64,000 bases of DNA, taken from Haloarcula pellucida (GTDB taxonomy: Archaea > Halobacteriota > Halobacteria > Halobacteriales > Haloarculaceae). The notes below the pieces were generated by a model. That model was not told the DNA's origin. It saw only the letters and a list, made by a program, of their open reading frames with translations, and did not search any database. This document shows, piece by piece, positions 24,165 to 33,090 of the stretch. The stretch covers positions 62,001 through 126,000 of the forward strand of contig NZ_BMOU01000006.1 of the NCBI RefSeq assembly GCF_014647235.1, read 5' to 3'. Both the position numbers and the translations under genes were made by a program. Each line of letters begins with the position of its first letter. The first letter of the stretch is position 1.

Positions 24165-25256
24165 TCACCGCTCGCCGAGCGCGTGGTAGCCGACGATACC
24201 GACGACGAAGGCGACGCCGAGGTTGGTCAGGACGCCGAGGACGCCGATAGCGACGACTGGGAGCGTCGAATCCGCCTCGCCGAGGCCCGTCCGACCGAGT
24301 TGCACCGCGACGAGCGCCAGAATGACGCCGAGGACGCTAGTCGGGTACGCGGCGACCAGTCCCACCGTGAGCACCGCGACGAGCGCGTAGCCGACGCCGA
24401 GGACGACGTTCGCACCCGGCGTCCGCGCGCCGAAAGCGTACTTTCCGGCGACGCCGCCGCTCCCGTGACACATCGGAAACCCGCCCAGCGGTACCGCAAG
24501 CAGGTTCATCGCGCCCATGCTCGTCGATAGCTGGTCGGCCGAGACGTCGCCGTCGAAGTAGTCCCCGAGCAACACCGACGTCGCCAGCGCCGCGTTCCCG
24601 ACGGTCATCGCCAGTTGCGCCAGCGTGGCCTCGACGCTTCTGACCGTCAGGTCCGCCGCCGGGAGCGTGAGCATCGCGTCGGGCAACGGGAGCGCCGGTG
24701 TGGGCATCCCACTCGACAGGAGGGCGACGACCCCGCCGACGGCAAACACGGCGAGGGCGCTCACCGAGCGGTAGCCGCCGACGGTCAACGCGACGGCGAC
24801 CCCGACCGCGAGTGCCGCCAGTCGCAGGTCCCCGCCCGCCAGTCCGAGGCCCGTCTCGAACAGGACGAGCGCGACGCCGAACTGGACGCCCCGGACGACG
24901 ACAGTCCCCACGTATCGCTCGACGGTTTCGAGGGTCCGGGTCCACCCGAGGCCGAGCAGGACGACGCCGAGCAACAGGCCGGCGACGACCAGTTCCCCGG
25001 TCGAGACGGCCCCGGCGACGACGAGCGCCGCGAGTGCCTTCATCGGTTCGACGGAGACGGGCATCCCGTAGTACAGCCCCCAGACCACCTGCATGGCACC
25101 GAACCACAGCAACATCACCGGCAGCGAGAGGTCGGTCAGCATCGCGACGGCGACGACCACCGGCAGGACCGTCGCGGAGTCGCCGACGGCGCCGGTGACC
25201 TCGTGCCACGCCACGTCGAACCGAGTGTCCTCGCGGTAGTCGATAGAGAAGGCCAT
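24165..25256 (-). CDS. MOT1-type molybdate/sulfate permease
   Basis: 363 residues with about ten hydrophobic helices. The hallmark FPMCHGSGGVAGKYAFGART (about 262-281) and the early YYGMPVSVEPMKALAAL block are the two conserved motifs of the MOT1 (SulP-related) molybdate transporters. It should import molybdate across the cytoplasmic membrane. It lies 4 nt downstream of the ModE-like regulator gene on the same strand, so the two form an operon, divergent from the WtpABC importer. Sulfate transport cannot be excluded, but the setting argues for molybdate. Confidence 0.9.
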   Translation of the reverse strand: MAFSIDYREDTRFDVAWHEVTGAVGDSATVLPVVVAVAMLTDLSLPVMLLWFGAMQVVWGLYYGMPVSVEPMKALAALVVAGAVSTGELVVAGLLLGVVLLGLGWTRTLETVERYVGTVVVRGVQFGVALVLFETGLGLAGGDLRLAALAVGVAVALTVGGYRSVSALAVFAVGGVVALLSSGMPTPALPLPDAMLTLPAADLTVRSVEATLAQLAMTVGNAALATSVLLGDYFDGDVSADQLSTSMGAMNLLAVPLGGFPMCHGSGGVAGKYAFGARTPGANVVLGVGYALVAVLTVGLVAAYPTSVLGVILALVAVQLGRTGLGEADSTLPVVAIGVLGVLTNLGVAFVVGIVGYHALGER

Positions 25257-25260
25257 CGAC

Positions 25261-25968
25261 TCAGTCGGCCGCTATCGCACGGGTGGCGGTCGCTTTGAAC
25301 GAGGCCACGACGCGACTCCCCGGGCGGAGGTCGAGTCGGTCGAGGCTCTCGTGCGTGAGCAGTGCCGACAGCGAGTCGGGCGTCCGGATATCGATGGTCG
25401 CACAGACGATAGTCTCGCCCGCGTCGACGCCGACGACGGTCCCTTCGAATCGGTTTCGCGCGCTCGTACCCCCGGCGGCAGGCGCGTCCGTTGGCGCGTG
25501 CAGCGTCACCGCGTCCGACCGGACGCTGACCTGTACCGGCGAGTCCACCTCAGGCACGTCGCCGCCGTCCCGCGCTACCAGTCGGGCCCGCAGGTCGCCG
25601 GCATCGGTAGCGACGACGCCGAGTTCGCCGTCCCGTTCGGTCACCCGACCCGGAATCACGCACTCCTCGACGCTGGCTGTCCCCGCGAGCGTCGCTTGCA
25701 GGCGGGCCAACCGCGAGAGGAGCGACGCGGCCGTCTCGGTCAGGTCGCTCCCGCCGCCGGTCGCACCGCCGCGTCGTCGCTCGACGAGCGGGCCGTAGGC
25801 CTCCTCCAGCGTTTCGATGCGGTCCAGTGCCCGCGCTCTAGAGCGACCGAGGGCCTCGCTCGCTCCGGCGACCGACCCGGCGTCTCGGATGGCCCGGAGC
25901 AACTCGGCGTCGGCCGCGGTGAAGGCGACGCCGTCAGACTGTAACTGTGCGTCGACGCTGGCGTCCAT
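25261..25968 (-). CDS. ModE-like oxyanion-responsive regulator
   Basis: 235 residues. The N-terminal winged helix (about 18-70) contains the ModE-style stretch LLRAIRDAGSVAGASEALGR, and a linker leads to two TOBE/Mop-like halves. The last, near RNRFEGTVVGVDAGETIVCA, is the small beta-barrel that binds molybdate or tungstate. It probably represses or activates the wtp operon and its own mot1 operon in response to the intracellular anion. The start at MDASVDAQLQS is chosen because upstream sequence is AT-rich and promoter-like. Confidence 0.85.
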   Translation of the reverse strand: MDASVDAQLQSDGVAFTAADAELLRAIRDAGSVAGASEALGRSRARALDRIETLEEAYGPLVERRRGGATGGGSDLTETAASLLSRLARLQATLAGTASVEECVIPGRVTERDGELGVVATDAGDLRARLVARDGGDVPEVDSPVQVSVRSDAVTLHAPTDAPAAGGTSARNRFEGTVVGVDAGETIVCATIDIRTPDSLSALLTHESLDRLDLRPGSRVVASFKATATRAIAAD

Positions 25969-26033
25969 ACAACCAATTGTCACGCCGTCCGGGAAAACCA
26001 TTATGAACGATTGGTAACAATACCGATGTATCC
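25969..26033. promoter_or_regulatory. Divergent modE/wtpA promoter region with inverted repeats
   Basis: 65 nt separate the two divergent starts. It contains ACCAAT (25972-25977) and its reverse complement ATTGGT (26010-26015), and GGTA-ACAA-TACC (26013-26024). TTATGA (26001-26006) is a likely TATA element for wtpA. The symmetric elements are candidate sites for the ModE-like protein, but they do not match the E. coli ModE site. Confidence 0.45.
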
Positions 26034-27104
26034 ATGTCGAAACAGCGACGCAGTAGACGCACCTTCCTCGGGAGCGTCGGGGCGACAGTTGCCCTCGGCC
26101 TCGCAGGGTGTAGCGGCGACGGCGGGAGCGGTGACACCGACGGCGAGAGCGATGGCGGGGAAGGCGGCACGACATCCACCACGTCCGGCGGCGGGATGGC
26201 CGACTCGATGACTATCTTCCACGCCGGGTCGCTCGCGCCGCCGTTCAGCGAGGCCGAACCTGGGTTCGAGGAGGAGTTCGGCGTCGACGTGAACCGCGAA
26301 CCGAAGGGATCGGTCGCTTCGACGCAGAAGATAACCCAGCAGGGCCGGACGGCGGACGTGCTGGGGGTCTCTGACTTCCGACTCATCCGTAACCGCATCC
26401 TGCCGGACTACGGCAGTTGGTACGCCATCTTCACGACGAACTCGATGTCGATACAGTACCGCGAGGACTCGCCCGGGGCGGACGAGATCTCGGCGGACAA
26501 TTGGTGGGAGATTCTCACCCGGGACGACGTGACAGTCGGCCATGCGGACCCGGCAGTCGATCCCGGCGGCTACCGCGCGGTGATGACCCAGCAACTCGGG
26601 AAGGAGACGCTGGACGGCGAACGACTGTACGACGAGGCAACCTTCGAGAAGATGCGAGAGAACTCGACGGTGCCGACTGGGACCGAGACCAAACTCAAGG
26701 GCCAGCTCCAGAGCGGCGCGCTCGACTACGCCTTCTACTACCAGTCCATCTCCAGCACCGCCGACATGCCCTACGTCGACCTCCAACCCGAGGTCGACCT
26801 CTCGAAGGCGACGAGCAAGTACGCCGAACACTACGCGAAGGCCGAGGTCGAGACCGACTCGGGGACCTTCACTGGCGCGCCCATCGCGTACGGGCTCACG
26901 GTACCCGACGTCGCCGAGGCCCCGGGCCGCGGCGCACAGTGGATAGAGTACTTCGCCACCGAATCCGGCCGGGAGATTCTCCAGAACAAGGGGCTGGTCC
27001 CCGTCGACCCCATCGTCGTGCCCGAGAGCGGGCAGGACGCAGTACCCGATTCCGTGATGGACGTCGCCAGCGCCAAGTCCACTCTCGGCCCCTTGGAGCT
27101 GTAG
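26034..27104 (+). CDS. wtpA: Tungstate/molybdate-binding lipoprotein WtpA
   Basis: 356 residues with a Tat-plus-lipobox signal (SRRTFLGSVGATVALGLAGC, lipid Cys26), then a Gly/Ser/Glu/Asp linker usual for halophilic lipoproteins. The binding domain opens with MTIFHAGSLAPPFSEAE, followed by EPKGSVASTQKI and RTADVLGVSD, the order found in WtpA. It captures tungstate or molybdate outside the cell for the permease and ATPase encoded next. The divergent ModE-like gene suggests anion-dependent control. Confidence 0.94.
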   Translation: MSKQRRSRRTFLGSVGATVALGLAGCSGDGGSGDTDGESDGGEGGTTSTTSGGGMADSMTIFHAGSLAPPFSEAEPGFEEEFGVDVNREPKGSVASTQKITQQGRTADVLGVSDFRLIRNRILPDYGSWYAIFTTNSMSIQYREDSPGADEISADNWWEILTRDDVTVGHADPAVDPGGYRAVMTQQLGKETLDGERLYDEATFEKMRENSTVPTGTETKLKGQLQSGALDYAFYYQSISSTADMPYVDLQPEVDLSKATSKYAEHYAKAEVETDSGTFTGAPIAYGLTVPDVAEAPGRGAQWIEYFATESGREILQNKGLVPVDPIVVPESGQDAVPDSVMDVASAKSTLGPLEL

Positions 27105-27148
27105 ATCCCGGCGACGACTCATGAACGAGCTACCCAGCACGACCCACG

Positions 27149-28123
27149 ATGGCAACTGAGACAGAACGACGCTTCGACGGCAAGCGGCTCGGTCGGACAC
27201 CGCAGGTACTGGCGTTCATCCTCGTTCAGGCGGTGGCGTTCGCTGCCACCTACACCGCGGGCCATCCGACGTGGTACGCCTACTTCATGATCGGGAGCAC
27301 GGCGGTGACTGCGTACCTGCTGGATGGCTCGTCGTTCGCGGTCGCCTCGGCCACCATCAGTAGCGTGCTACTGGTCGCGCTCGGGCTGCCGCTGTTCCTC
27401 TTCGTCGCCCGCCAGCAGCCGTCGATAATCGCCGAGAAGGCGGTCAGCCCGGACGTCCACCGGATGCTGTATCTCGGCGTGTACGGCCCGCTGCTGGCGG
27501 CGATCGTGAGTCTCCTGCTCGGCATCCCGCTGGCACACCTGCTGGCCGAGGGCTTTGCCGGCCAACCGCTGGTCGAGAGCCTCGTCGACCTCCCGCTGGT
27601 GGTGCCCCACTCCGTCGCCGGGATCCTCATCCTCTTCGGGTTCGGTAAGGGCGGAGCCTTCCCGCAGCTATCGATACTCGGTACGATGGTCGGCGTCGTG
27701 CTGGCGATGGTGTTCGTCTCGGCCCCTTACGCGGTCAACGCCACCCGCGAGGCGTTCGAGGCCATCGACGACCGGCTCTCATACGCCTCCCGAATCCACG
27801 GGGCCAACCGCTGGGAGACGTTCCGCCGGGTCACCGGCCCGCTGGCGGTCCGTGGCATGGTCACCGGCGGCGTGCTGGCGTGGGCCCGTGCTGTCTCCGA
27901 GTTCGGGGCCGTCGCCGTCGTCGCCTACAGCGTGGAGTTCTTCTACCTCCCCGCCGGGGAGAAGGTGACCACCCAGCACGCGCCCGTGTTCGTCTACAGC
28001 ACCTACCTACAGGGCGGCTTAGCCGAGAGCGGCGCGGTCGCGTTCATCCTGTTGGGCGTGTCCGCGCTCATCTTCCTCGTCGTCAGGTACCTGACCAACG
28101 ACACCTCGGGGGGAATCGCGTGA
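27149..28123 (+). CDS. wtpB: Tungstate/molybdate ABC transporter permease WtpB
   Basis: 324 residues with about six to seven transmembrane helices and the ABC permease EAA-type loop near YASRIHGANRWETFRRVTGP. The N-terminus (to about residue 90) adds two extra helices before the usual core. A tiny in-frame-independent ORF (27121-27159, 12 codons) precedes and overlaps the start and may be chance. The stop overlaps the next start. It forms the channel of the WtpABC importer. Confidence 0.93.
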   Translation: MATETERRFDGKRLGRTPQVLAFILVQAVAFAATYTAGHPTWYAYFMIGSTAVTAYLLDGSSFAVASATISSVLLVALGLPLFLFVARQQPSIIAEKAVSPDVHRMLYLGVYGPLLAAIVSLLLGIPLAHLLAEGFAGQPLVESLVDLPLVVPHSVAGILILFGFGKGGAFPQLSILGTMVGVVLAMVFVSAPYAVNATREAFEAIDDRLSYASRIHGANRWETFRRVTGPLAVRGMVTGGVLAWARAVSEFGAVAVVAYSVEFFYLPAGEKVTTQHAPVFVYSTYLQGGLAESGAVAFILLGVSALIFLVVRYLTNDTSGGIA

Positions 28124-29088
28124 GTCTCTTGCAGGCCGACGTCGCGTCGACGTTCACCGCCGACGGGGCCGAGGCGTTCACCGTCGACGCGAGCCTCGAA
28201 GTCGACAGCGGCGAGACGCTCGTCGTGTTGGGGCCCAGCGGCAGCGGCAAGACGCTTCTCTTGGAGACTATCGCGGGCTTCCACGACCACGAGGGGGTCG
28301 TCACCCGCGACGGCGACCCGCTGCACGACCGGCCGCCGGAACAGCGAGGATTCGGCTTCGTGTTCCAGGACTACGCGCTCTTTCCGCACATGACCGTCCG
28401 CGAGAACGTCGAGTACGGGGCTCGCTACCACGAGGGGACGCCCGACGCGGCGGCCCTCCTGACCGACCTCGGCGTCGGCGACCTGCTCGACCGGTACCCG
28501 CCGACGTTGTCGGGCGGCGAGCGACAACGGGTCGCGCTTGCCCGCTCGCTGGCCGTCGAACCCGACGTGATGCTGCTGGACGAGCCACTGGCCGCGCTTG
28601 ACGTGCCGACTCGACAGTCGCTGCGCGACGACCTCGCCGACATTCTGGCCGACGTGACGGCGCTCTACGTCACCCACAACCGAACGACTGCTCGGGCCAT
28701 CGCGGACCGCATCGCCGTGATGCGTGACGGACGGGTCGTCCAGCGAGGGTCCCCCGAGGAGATATTCGAACGGCCCGAGTCGCCGACCGTGGCGAACTTC
28801 ACGGGCTCGAACGTCGTCGACCTGTCGGCCGCCCCGTCGCTGGCCGCGCTGCTGAACGGTGACGGCTCGCTGGACAGTCACGTCGCTGTCCGCCCAGAGG
28901 CGGTCCGACTCAACGGCGGCAGCGGCGACCTGGAAGCGACCGTCGAACGGGTCGTCCGCGAGGACGCGACCAGCCGCGTGACGCTCGCTTTCGACGGCGT
29001 GACCGTCGAGGCGTTCGCCGACGAACCGCCTGACGAGGGAGCGACGGTCGGCGTCTCGTTCCCCCGCGACCGACTCCACGTCTGCTGA
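28120..29088 (+). CDS. wtpC: Tungstate/molybdate ABC transporter ATPase WtpC
   Basis: 322 residues from a GTG start that overlaps the permease stop. Walker A GPSGSGKTLL (about 38-47), Q-loop FVFQDYALFP, signature LSGGERQR, Walker B VMLLDEPLAALD and the switch His in YVTHNRTTA are all present. The C-terminal 90 residues (from about VAVRPEAVRL) form a TOBE-like domain that may sense the anion and damp uptake. It is the last gene of the operon and is followed by a hairpin. Confidence 0.94.
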   Translation: MSLLQADVASTFTADGAEAFTVDASLEVDSGETLVVLGPSGSGKTLLLETIAGFHDHEGVVTRDGDPLHDRPPEQRGFGFVFQDYALFPHMTVRENVEYGARYHEGTPDAAALLTDLGVGDLLDRYPPTLSGGERQRVALARSLAVEPDVMLLDEPLAALDVPTRQSLRDDLADILADVTALYVTHNRTTARAIADRIAVMRDGRVVQRGSPEEIFERPESPTVANFTGSNVVDLSAAPSLAALLNGDGSLDSHVAVRPEAVRLNGGSGDLEATVERVVREDATSRVTLAFDGVTVEAFADEPPDEGATVGVSFPRDRLHVC

Positions 29089-29093
29089 GAGCC

Positions 29094-29114
29094 GCCCGCC
29101 AGCGTCCGGCGGGC
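29094..29114 (+). terminator. Hairpin after wtpC
   Basis: A perfect 7-bp stem, GCCCGCC / GGCGGGC, with a 7-nt loop starts 5 nt after the wtpC stop. No U-tract follows closely, so it may act as a 3' end or stability element rather than a classic terminator. Confidence 0.45.
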
Positions 29115-29190
29115 ATCGAATAGCCACGGCTGTAGCCAAACTAGTGTAAACCGTTAAGTGTAGTCGGCGCCCGATTTAACATAGATATTC

Positions 29191-31134
29191 ATGACTGACC
29201 TCGGCGGCTTTCAGGACCACGTGGCGCGAATCGACCTCGGCGAGGGTGATGTCGCCTACGAAGGCATAGACGAGGAGGACGCGAAGAAGTACATCGGCGC
29301 GCGCGGCTTGGGTGTAAAGTACGTCTTCGACCAAGGGCCGGACGTCGACCCCCTCGGTCCGGACAACTTGCTGGCGTTCGTGAACGGGCCGCTGACGGGG
29401 ACACAGGTGACGATGAGCGGCCGTATCGCCATCTGCACGAAGTCGCCGTTGACGGGCACCGTCACCGACTCACACCACGGCGGCTGGTCGGGCGCGCGCC
29501 TGAAGTGGGCCGGGTTCGACGGCCTCCTGTTCGAGGGGCAGGCCGACCATCCGGTGTACGCCGTCGTCGAGGACGGCGAAGTCGAACTCCGCGACGCCTC
29601 ACACATGTGGGGCTGGGGCATCCACGACACCATCGAGGAGATCGAAGACGAGGTGGAGGGGGCCTACGGCAAGAACCTCTCGACGATGGCCATCGGGCCG
29701 GCCGGCGAGAACGAGGTGAAGTACGCCTGTATCATCAACGAGGACGACCGGGCCTCCGGACGGGGCGGCACTGGCTGTGTGATGGGCAACAAGAACCTCA
29801 AAGCCGTCGTCGTCAAGTCCCCGACGAAGATGCCCAAACCGAAGGACAAGGAGACGTTCCAGGAGGGCCACAAGCAGGCGATGCAGGTCATCCAGGAGTC
29901 CGACATCACCGGCCCGAACGAGGGGGGCCTCTCGCTGTACGGCACCAACGTCCTGATGAACCTCACCGAGGAGATAGACGGGCTCCCGACGAAGAACGCG
30001 AAGTACTCCTCGACCCGGTCGATGTCCGAGACGGAGGGCAACGGCGAGCGCATCATCGACTCCGAGGACGTCTCCGGTGAGAACGTCCGGGAGAACATCC
30101 TCGTCGACGAGCCGACCTGTCACTCCTGTCCGGTCGCCTGCAAGAAGGAAGTCGAGGTGCAGGCGATGCACAAGGGTGAGGAGATGAACGTCCGCACCGA
30201 GTCCTACGAGTACGAGTCGGCGTGGGCGCTCGGCCCGAACTCCGGACACGTCGAGCGCGATAAGATCGCCGTGATGCTCGAACGGTGTAACGACGTCGGC
30301 GTCGACACCATCGACGTGGGCAACACCATGGCGATGACCATGGAGATGACCGAGCAGGGCAAACTCGACGGCCTCGGGGACGGCTTGGATTGGGGCGACG
30401 CCGACACCATGATAGACATGATCGACGCCATCGGCCACCGCGACGGCGAACTCGCGGACCACCTCGCCGAGGGCCCCAGCCACCTCGCCGAGGAGTTCGA
30501 CGCCAGCGAGAACTCCTTGGCGGTGAAGGGCCAGACGATGGCCGCCTACGACCCCCGCTGTATGAAGGGGATGGCCATCGGCTACGCCACCTCGAACCGC
30601 GGGGCCTGCCACCTCCGGGGCTACACCCCGGCTGCCGAGATTCTCGGCGTCCCCGAGAAGGTCGACCCGCGCGAGTGGGAGGGGAAGGGCGAACTGTGTG
30701 CCACCTTCCAGGACCTCCACGCCATCAGCGACTCGTTCGACATCTGCAAGTTCAACGCCTTCGCGGAGGGCATCGAGGAGTACGTCCTCCAGTACAACGG
30801 CATGACCGGACTGGACGTCGGCGAGGAGGACCTGATGGAGGCCGGCGAGCGCATCTACAACCTCGAACGCTACTACAACAACCTCGTGGGCTTCGACGGG
30901 AGCGACGACGACCTGCCGGACCGCTTCGTCGAGGGCAACGAGAACGCCATCCCCGCACAGGGCGGTTCCGAGGGCGAACTCGCCGAACTGGACAAACTGA
31001 AAGCCGAGTACTACGAGGTCCGGGACTGGGAGGACGGCGTCGTTCCCGACGAGAAACTCGACGACCTCGGCATCGACGTCGGCCCCGGCACCGGCGTCAG
31101 TTCCGGCGGCGCGGCCGCACCGAGCGACGACTAG
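29191..31134 (+). CDS. aor: Aldehyde:ferredoxin oxidoreductase (tungsten enzyme)
   Basis: A 647-residue canonical AOR. Domain 1 has AKKYIGARGLGVKYVFDQGP, SPLTGT and GRGGTGCVMGNKNLKAV. The [4Fe-4S] cluster ligands C310, C313 and C317 (CHSCPVAC) and C519 (FDICKF) are all present. Pterin-binding AYDPRCMKGMAIGYATSNRG lies at about 452-471. It oxidises aldehydes to acids with ferredoxin as acceptor, using a tungsto-bispterin. It lies just after the WtpABC importer and before small genes including MoaD-like proteins, so cofactor supply and use are grouped. Confidence 0.96.
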   Translation: MTDLGGFQDHVARIDLGEGDVAYEGIDEEDAKKYIGARGLGVKYVFDQGPDVDPLGPDNLLAFVNGPLTGTQVTMSGRIAICTKSPLTGTVTDSHHGGWSGARLKWAGFDGLLFEGQADHPVYAVVEDGEVELRDASHMWGWGIHDTIEEIEDEVEGAYGKNLSTMAIGPAGENEVKYACIINEDDRASGRGGTGCVMGNKNLKAVVVKSPTKMPKPKDKETFQEGHKQAMQVIQESDITGPNEGGLSLYGTNVLMNLTEEIDGLPTKNAKYSSTRSMSETEGNGERIIDSEDVSGENVRENILVDEPTCHSCPVACKKEVEVQAMHKGEEMNVRTESYEYESAWALGPNSGHVERDKIAVMLERCNDVGVDTIDVGNTMAMTMEMTEQGKLDGLGDGLDWGDADTMIDMIDAIGHRDGELADHLAEGPSHLAEEFDASENSLAVKGQTMAAYDPRCMKGMAIGYATSNRGACHLRGYTPAAEILGVPEKVDPREWEGKGELCATFQDLHAISDSFDICKFNAFAEGIEEYVLQYNGMTGLDVGEEDLMEAGERIYNLERYYNNLVGFDGSDDDLPDRFVEGNENAIPAQGGSEGELAELDKLKAEYYEVRDWEDGVVPDEKLDDLGIDVGPGTGVSSGGAAAPSDD

Positions 31135-31164
31135 CGAGGGAGTGACCGTCGGGGAACTCCCTCG
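31135..31164 (+). terminator. Stem-loop after the AOR gene
   Basis: A perfect 9-bp stem, CGAGGGAGT / ACTCCCTCG, with a 12-nt loop begins directly after the AOR stop. A second, weaker stem (GCGGT 31172-31176 with ACCGC 31188-31192) follows before the next gene. It may reduce readthrough into, or set the dosage of, the small downstream gene. Confidence 0.45.
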
Positions 31165-31209
31165 GACCGACGCGGTGAACGGAGTGAACCGCAGACGTGG
31201 TGAGTACTG

Positions 31210-31572
31210 ATGCACAAAGACGAGTTCGACGACTTCGAGTTCCAGGTCGAGTCCCGACTGACGAGCCACGGCGTCTACGTACAGGAGTTCGAAGAGCGCG
31301 CCGACGAGAACACCTACGCGGTCACCTACGAGTCCATCGCGGCCGAACCGGGGTCGGTCCCCCACTCGGAGATCGGCCGCGTCATCAACGTCCTGCGTGA
31401 CCTCCACGCCGACGACTGGTCGGGGGCGGACGTCGAGGCCACCGTCCACGACTTAGAGGGCGAGGTGCGGGGCTACTGGTACGTCGACGCCGAGTGGTTC
31501 GACGGCCTCCACAACGGCGACCTCTCACAGACCGACTTCTCCCAGAAGGTGTTGGAGACGCTCAGCGTGTAG
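31210..31572 (+). CDS. Hypothetical AOR-associated protein
   Basis: A 120-residue acidic alpha/beta protein beginning MHKDEFDDFEFQVESRLTSH, with no Cys, membrane segment or known motif; WSGADVEATVHDLEG and GYWYVDAEWFDGL are its most distinctive stretches. It is the next gene after the AOR on the same strand, separated by two stem-loops. Its 3' end overlaps the convergent gene by 11 nt. A role with the tungsten enzyme is possible but rests on position alone. Confidence 0.72.
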   Translation: MHKDEFDDFEFQVESRLTSHGVYVQEFEERADENTYAVTYESIAAEPGSVPHSEIGRVINVLRDLHADDWSGADVEATVHDLEGEVRGYWYVDAEWFDGLHNGDLSQTDFSQKVLETLSV

Positions 31573-31924
31573 CGTCGACGGCCACGACTTCGCGGAGTTC
31601 GAGCGTCGACTCGAACTCCGCTTCTCTGTCGAGTCGCCGGCCGTCCCGCTCGAACTGCGCTTCGTGCGCGCGCCGCACCGCCTCCCACTCCCGTCTGTTG
31701 AATCCCAACTCCTCGCCGACCGACTCCCAGTACCCCGTCTCGGCGCAGTAGTAGTCGGCGTCTCTGGCTCCCTCGATACGCTCGTAGCGCCGCTCGTACT
31801 CGGTGCGATGGTCCGAGACGTAGCGCTGGGCCCCCTCCAGTAGGCTGGGGAGACGGTCCAGCGGGACGCTCGCGTGGGTGCCCGCGAGGAGGACCAGTTG
31901 CGCCTCGATAGGGTGGTCGCTCAT
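31562..31924 (-). CDS. Hypothetical protein
   Basis: 120 residues, helical, rich in Arg and Glu; it begins MSDHPIEAQLVLLAGTHASV and contains YYCAETGYWESVGEELGFNR. No family recognised. It starts 2 nt after the stop of the next minus-strand gene upstream (the MoaD-related C-terminal-like protein), so the two are co-transcribed. It overlaps the convergent 120-residue gene at the 3' ends. Confidence 0.72.
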   Translation of the reverse strand: MSDHPIEAQLVLLAGTHASVPLDRLPSLLEGAQRYVSDHRTEYERRYERIEGARDADYYCAETGYWESVGEELGFNRREWEAVRRAHEAQFERDGRRLDREAEFESTLELREVVAVDATR

Positions 31925-31926
31925 CG

Positions 31927-32181
31927 CTACCCGCCGGCCCGCATCGCCTTCTGGGCGAACTCCTCGACGAGCGGGTCCAGCGTCTCCTCGTCGCCCTCGA
32001 AGACGACGGTCACCTCGGTCAGTTCGATGGTCGGCCCGATACCGACCTTTTCGGCCGACAGCTCGGCGGTCCAGTCGTCGGCGACGACGGTGGTCTCGTC
32101 GCGCTCCTCCCCGCCGAGGCCCTCCAGATAGTGCCGGGCGAGTCGCATCGAGATACCGCGGAAGCTCCGTTCTCGTCGCAT
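31927..32181 (-). CDS. Small protein resembling the C-terminal domain of MoaD-related proteins
   Basis: 84 residues, MRRERSFRGISMRLARHYLE onward, ending MRAGG. The sequence recalls the stand-alone C-terminal domain of archaeal/Thermus MoaD-related proteins (DUF1952-like); this comes from memory, not a search. The terminal Gly-Gly is reminiscent of ubiquitin-like carriers but may be chance. A start at Met12 is also possible. It is the first gene of a two-gene minus-strand unit in the AOR/MoaD neighbourhood, so a role in tungsto/molybdopterin synthesis is plausible. Confidence 0.55.
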   Translation of the reverse strand: MRRERSFRGISMRLARHYLEGLGGEERDETTVVADDWTAELSAEKVGIGPTIELTEVTVVFEGDEETLDPLVEEFAQKAMRAGG

Positions 32182-32234
32182 CGCGAGTCGTTAGGCACCG
32201 CCGCGACTAAACGCCTCGGGGCGCGTGTGCCGGG

Positions 32235-32603
32235 TCATCCGGGCCGGATGCCGTCGTCGACGATGCGGGCGTTGCGCTCGCGGTCGATGCGGTCTGCGAG
32301 GTCGGCGTGGTCGTATATCTGCTGGATGATCGACGCGGTGAGGTCCCGCCACACCATCGCGTAGATGGGCGACTGGCCCCACGCCCGCAACTCGACGACG
32401 TACTCGTCGTAGGCCTCCCAGCGGTCCTCGAAGTATTCGACGAGGTCGACGACGGCGCTCGCCGGGTCCTCGCTGTCGAGCGCCGCGTTGATGTCGCCTT
32501 CCCACCCGGCGATGGCCCGCTGGACGTCCTGTTTGGCGTCCTCGCCGTCGGCCGGCAAGGAGTCGACGATGCCCGCCGGAATCCCCAGTTCGATGTCCTC
32601 CAT
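32235..32603 (-). CDS. Hypothetical protein
   Basis: 122 residues, acidic and helical, starting MEDIELGIPAGIVDSLPADG, with a Trp-rich middle (RAIAGWEGD, WEAYDEYVVELRAWGQSP). No domain recognised. The start is chosen at the second Met because the gene upstream is divergent and the sequence before it is promoter-like. It sits between small molybdopterin-related genes; its role is unknown. Confidence 0.72.
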   Translation of the reverse strand: MEDIELGIPAGIVDSLPADGEDAKQDVQRAIAGWEGDINAALDSEDPASAVVDLVEYFEDRWEAYDEYVVELRAWGQSPIYAMVWRDLTASIIQQIYDHADLADRIDRERNARIVDDGIRPG

Positions 32604-32694
32604 ACCCGTTGCTGGAGCCGCGGGCAATTAAACCCGGCCCCGCCCGAACGTGTTCGCACCCACCGTTTTAGCCGCGCTGGCCCTAGCCGCCTCC

Positions 32695-33090
32695 ATGAAC
32701 GGGACGGCACACGAGGGGACACAGCGGGCCCGGACGACCGTCGAGGTCCGATGTACGGGTCACGTCAGAGACGCCGTCGGCGAGCCACACATGGAATATA
32801 CCTTCGAGGGCACGACGCTCCGGGCGTTCCTCGAAGCGTTCTGTGAGCGCTACGACGTGGCCGACCTCCTCATCGCCGAGACGGAGTCCGACGCCGCCAC
32901 CGAGGGATGGGCCCCGGAACTGGAGTCACTGCCCGGGACGTGGAAGAAGAACCCGGAGGGCGACCAGACGCGGTGTTACGCCCGCGTCACCGTCGACGGC
33001 CAGTTCAACGAGCATCTGGACGGACTGGACACCGAACTCGACGGCGGCGAGCGGATCGGCCTCCTCTATCCGTTCATCTTCTGCTGTTAG
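32695..33090 (+). CDS. MoaD-like beta-grasp protein with C-terminal Cys-Cys
   Basis: 131 residues. The C-terminal two thirds follow the MoaD/ThiS pattern: a strand VRCTGHVRDAVG, FEGTTLRAFLEAFCERY, then DGLDTELDGGERIGLLYPFI. The chain ends in FCC instead of the PPVAGG expected for a sulfur carrier. An insertion (about 55-95, Trp/Asn/Lys-rich) separates the halves. Without the diglycine it cannot be adenylylated in the normal way. It may bind cofactor or metal, or be a scaffold for the AOR. It overlaps tail-to-tail by 4 nt with a proper MoaD gene. Confidence 0.72.
   Translation: MNGTAHEGTQRARTTVEVRCTGHVRDAVGEPHMEYTFEGTTLRAFLEAFCERYDVADLLIAETESDAATEGWAPELESLPGTWKKNPEGDQTRCYARVTVDGQFNEHLDGLDTELDGGERIGLLYPFIFCC

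Noticed and set aside
27121-27159. 12-codon ORF before wtpB as a leader peptide
   Set aside because: It overlaps the wtpB start without the stop-start coupling seen elsewhere, and nothing in the peptide is distinctive.
29599-31449. 616-codon open frame opposite the second AOR
   Set aside because: Antisense to a canonical AOR; no motif.
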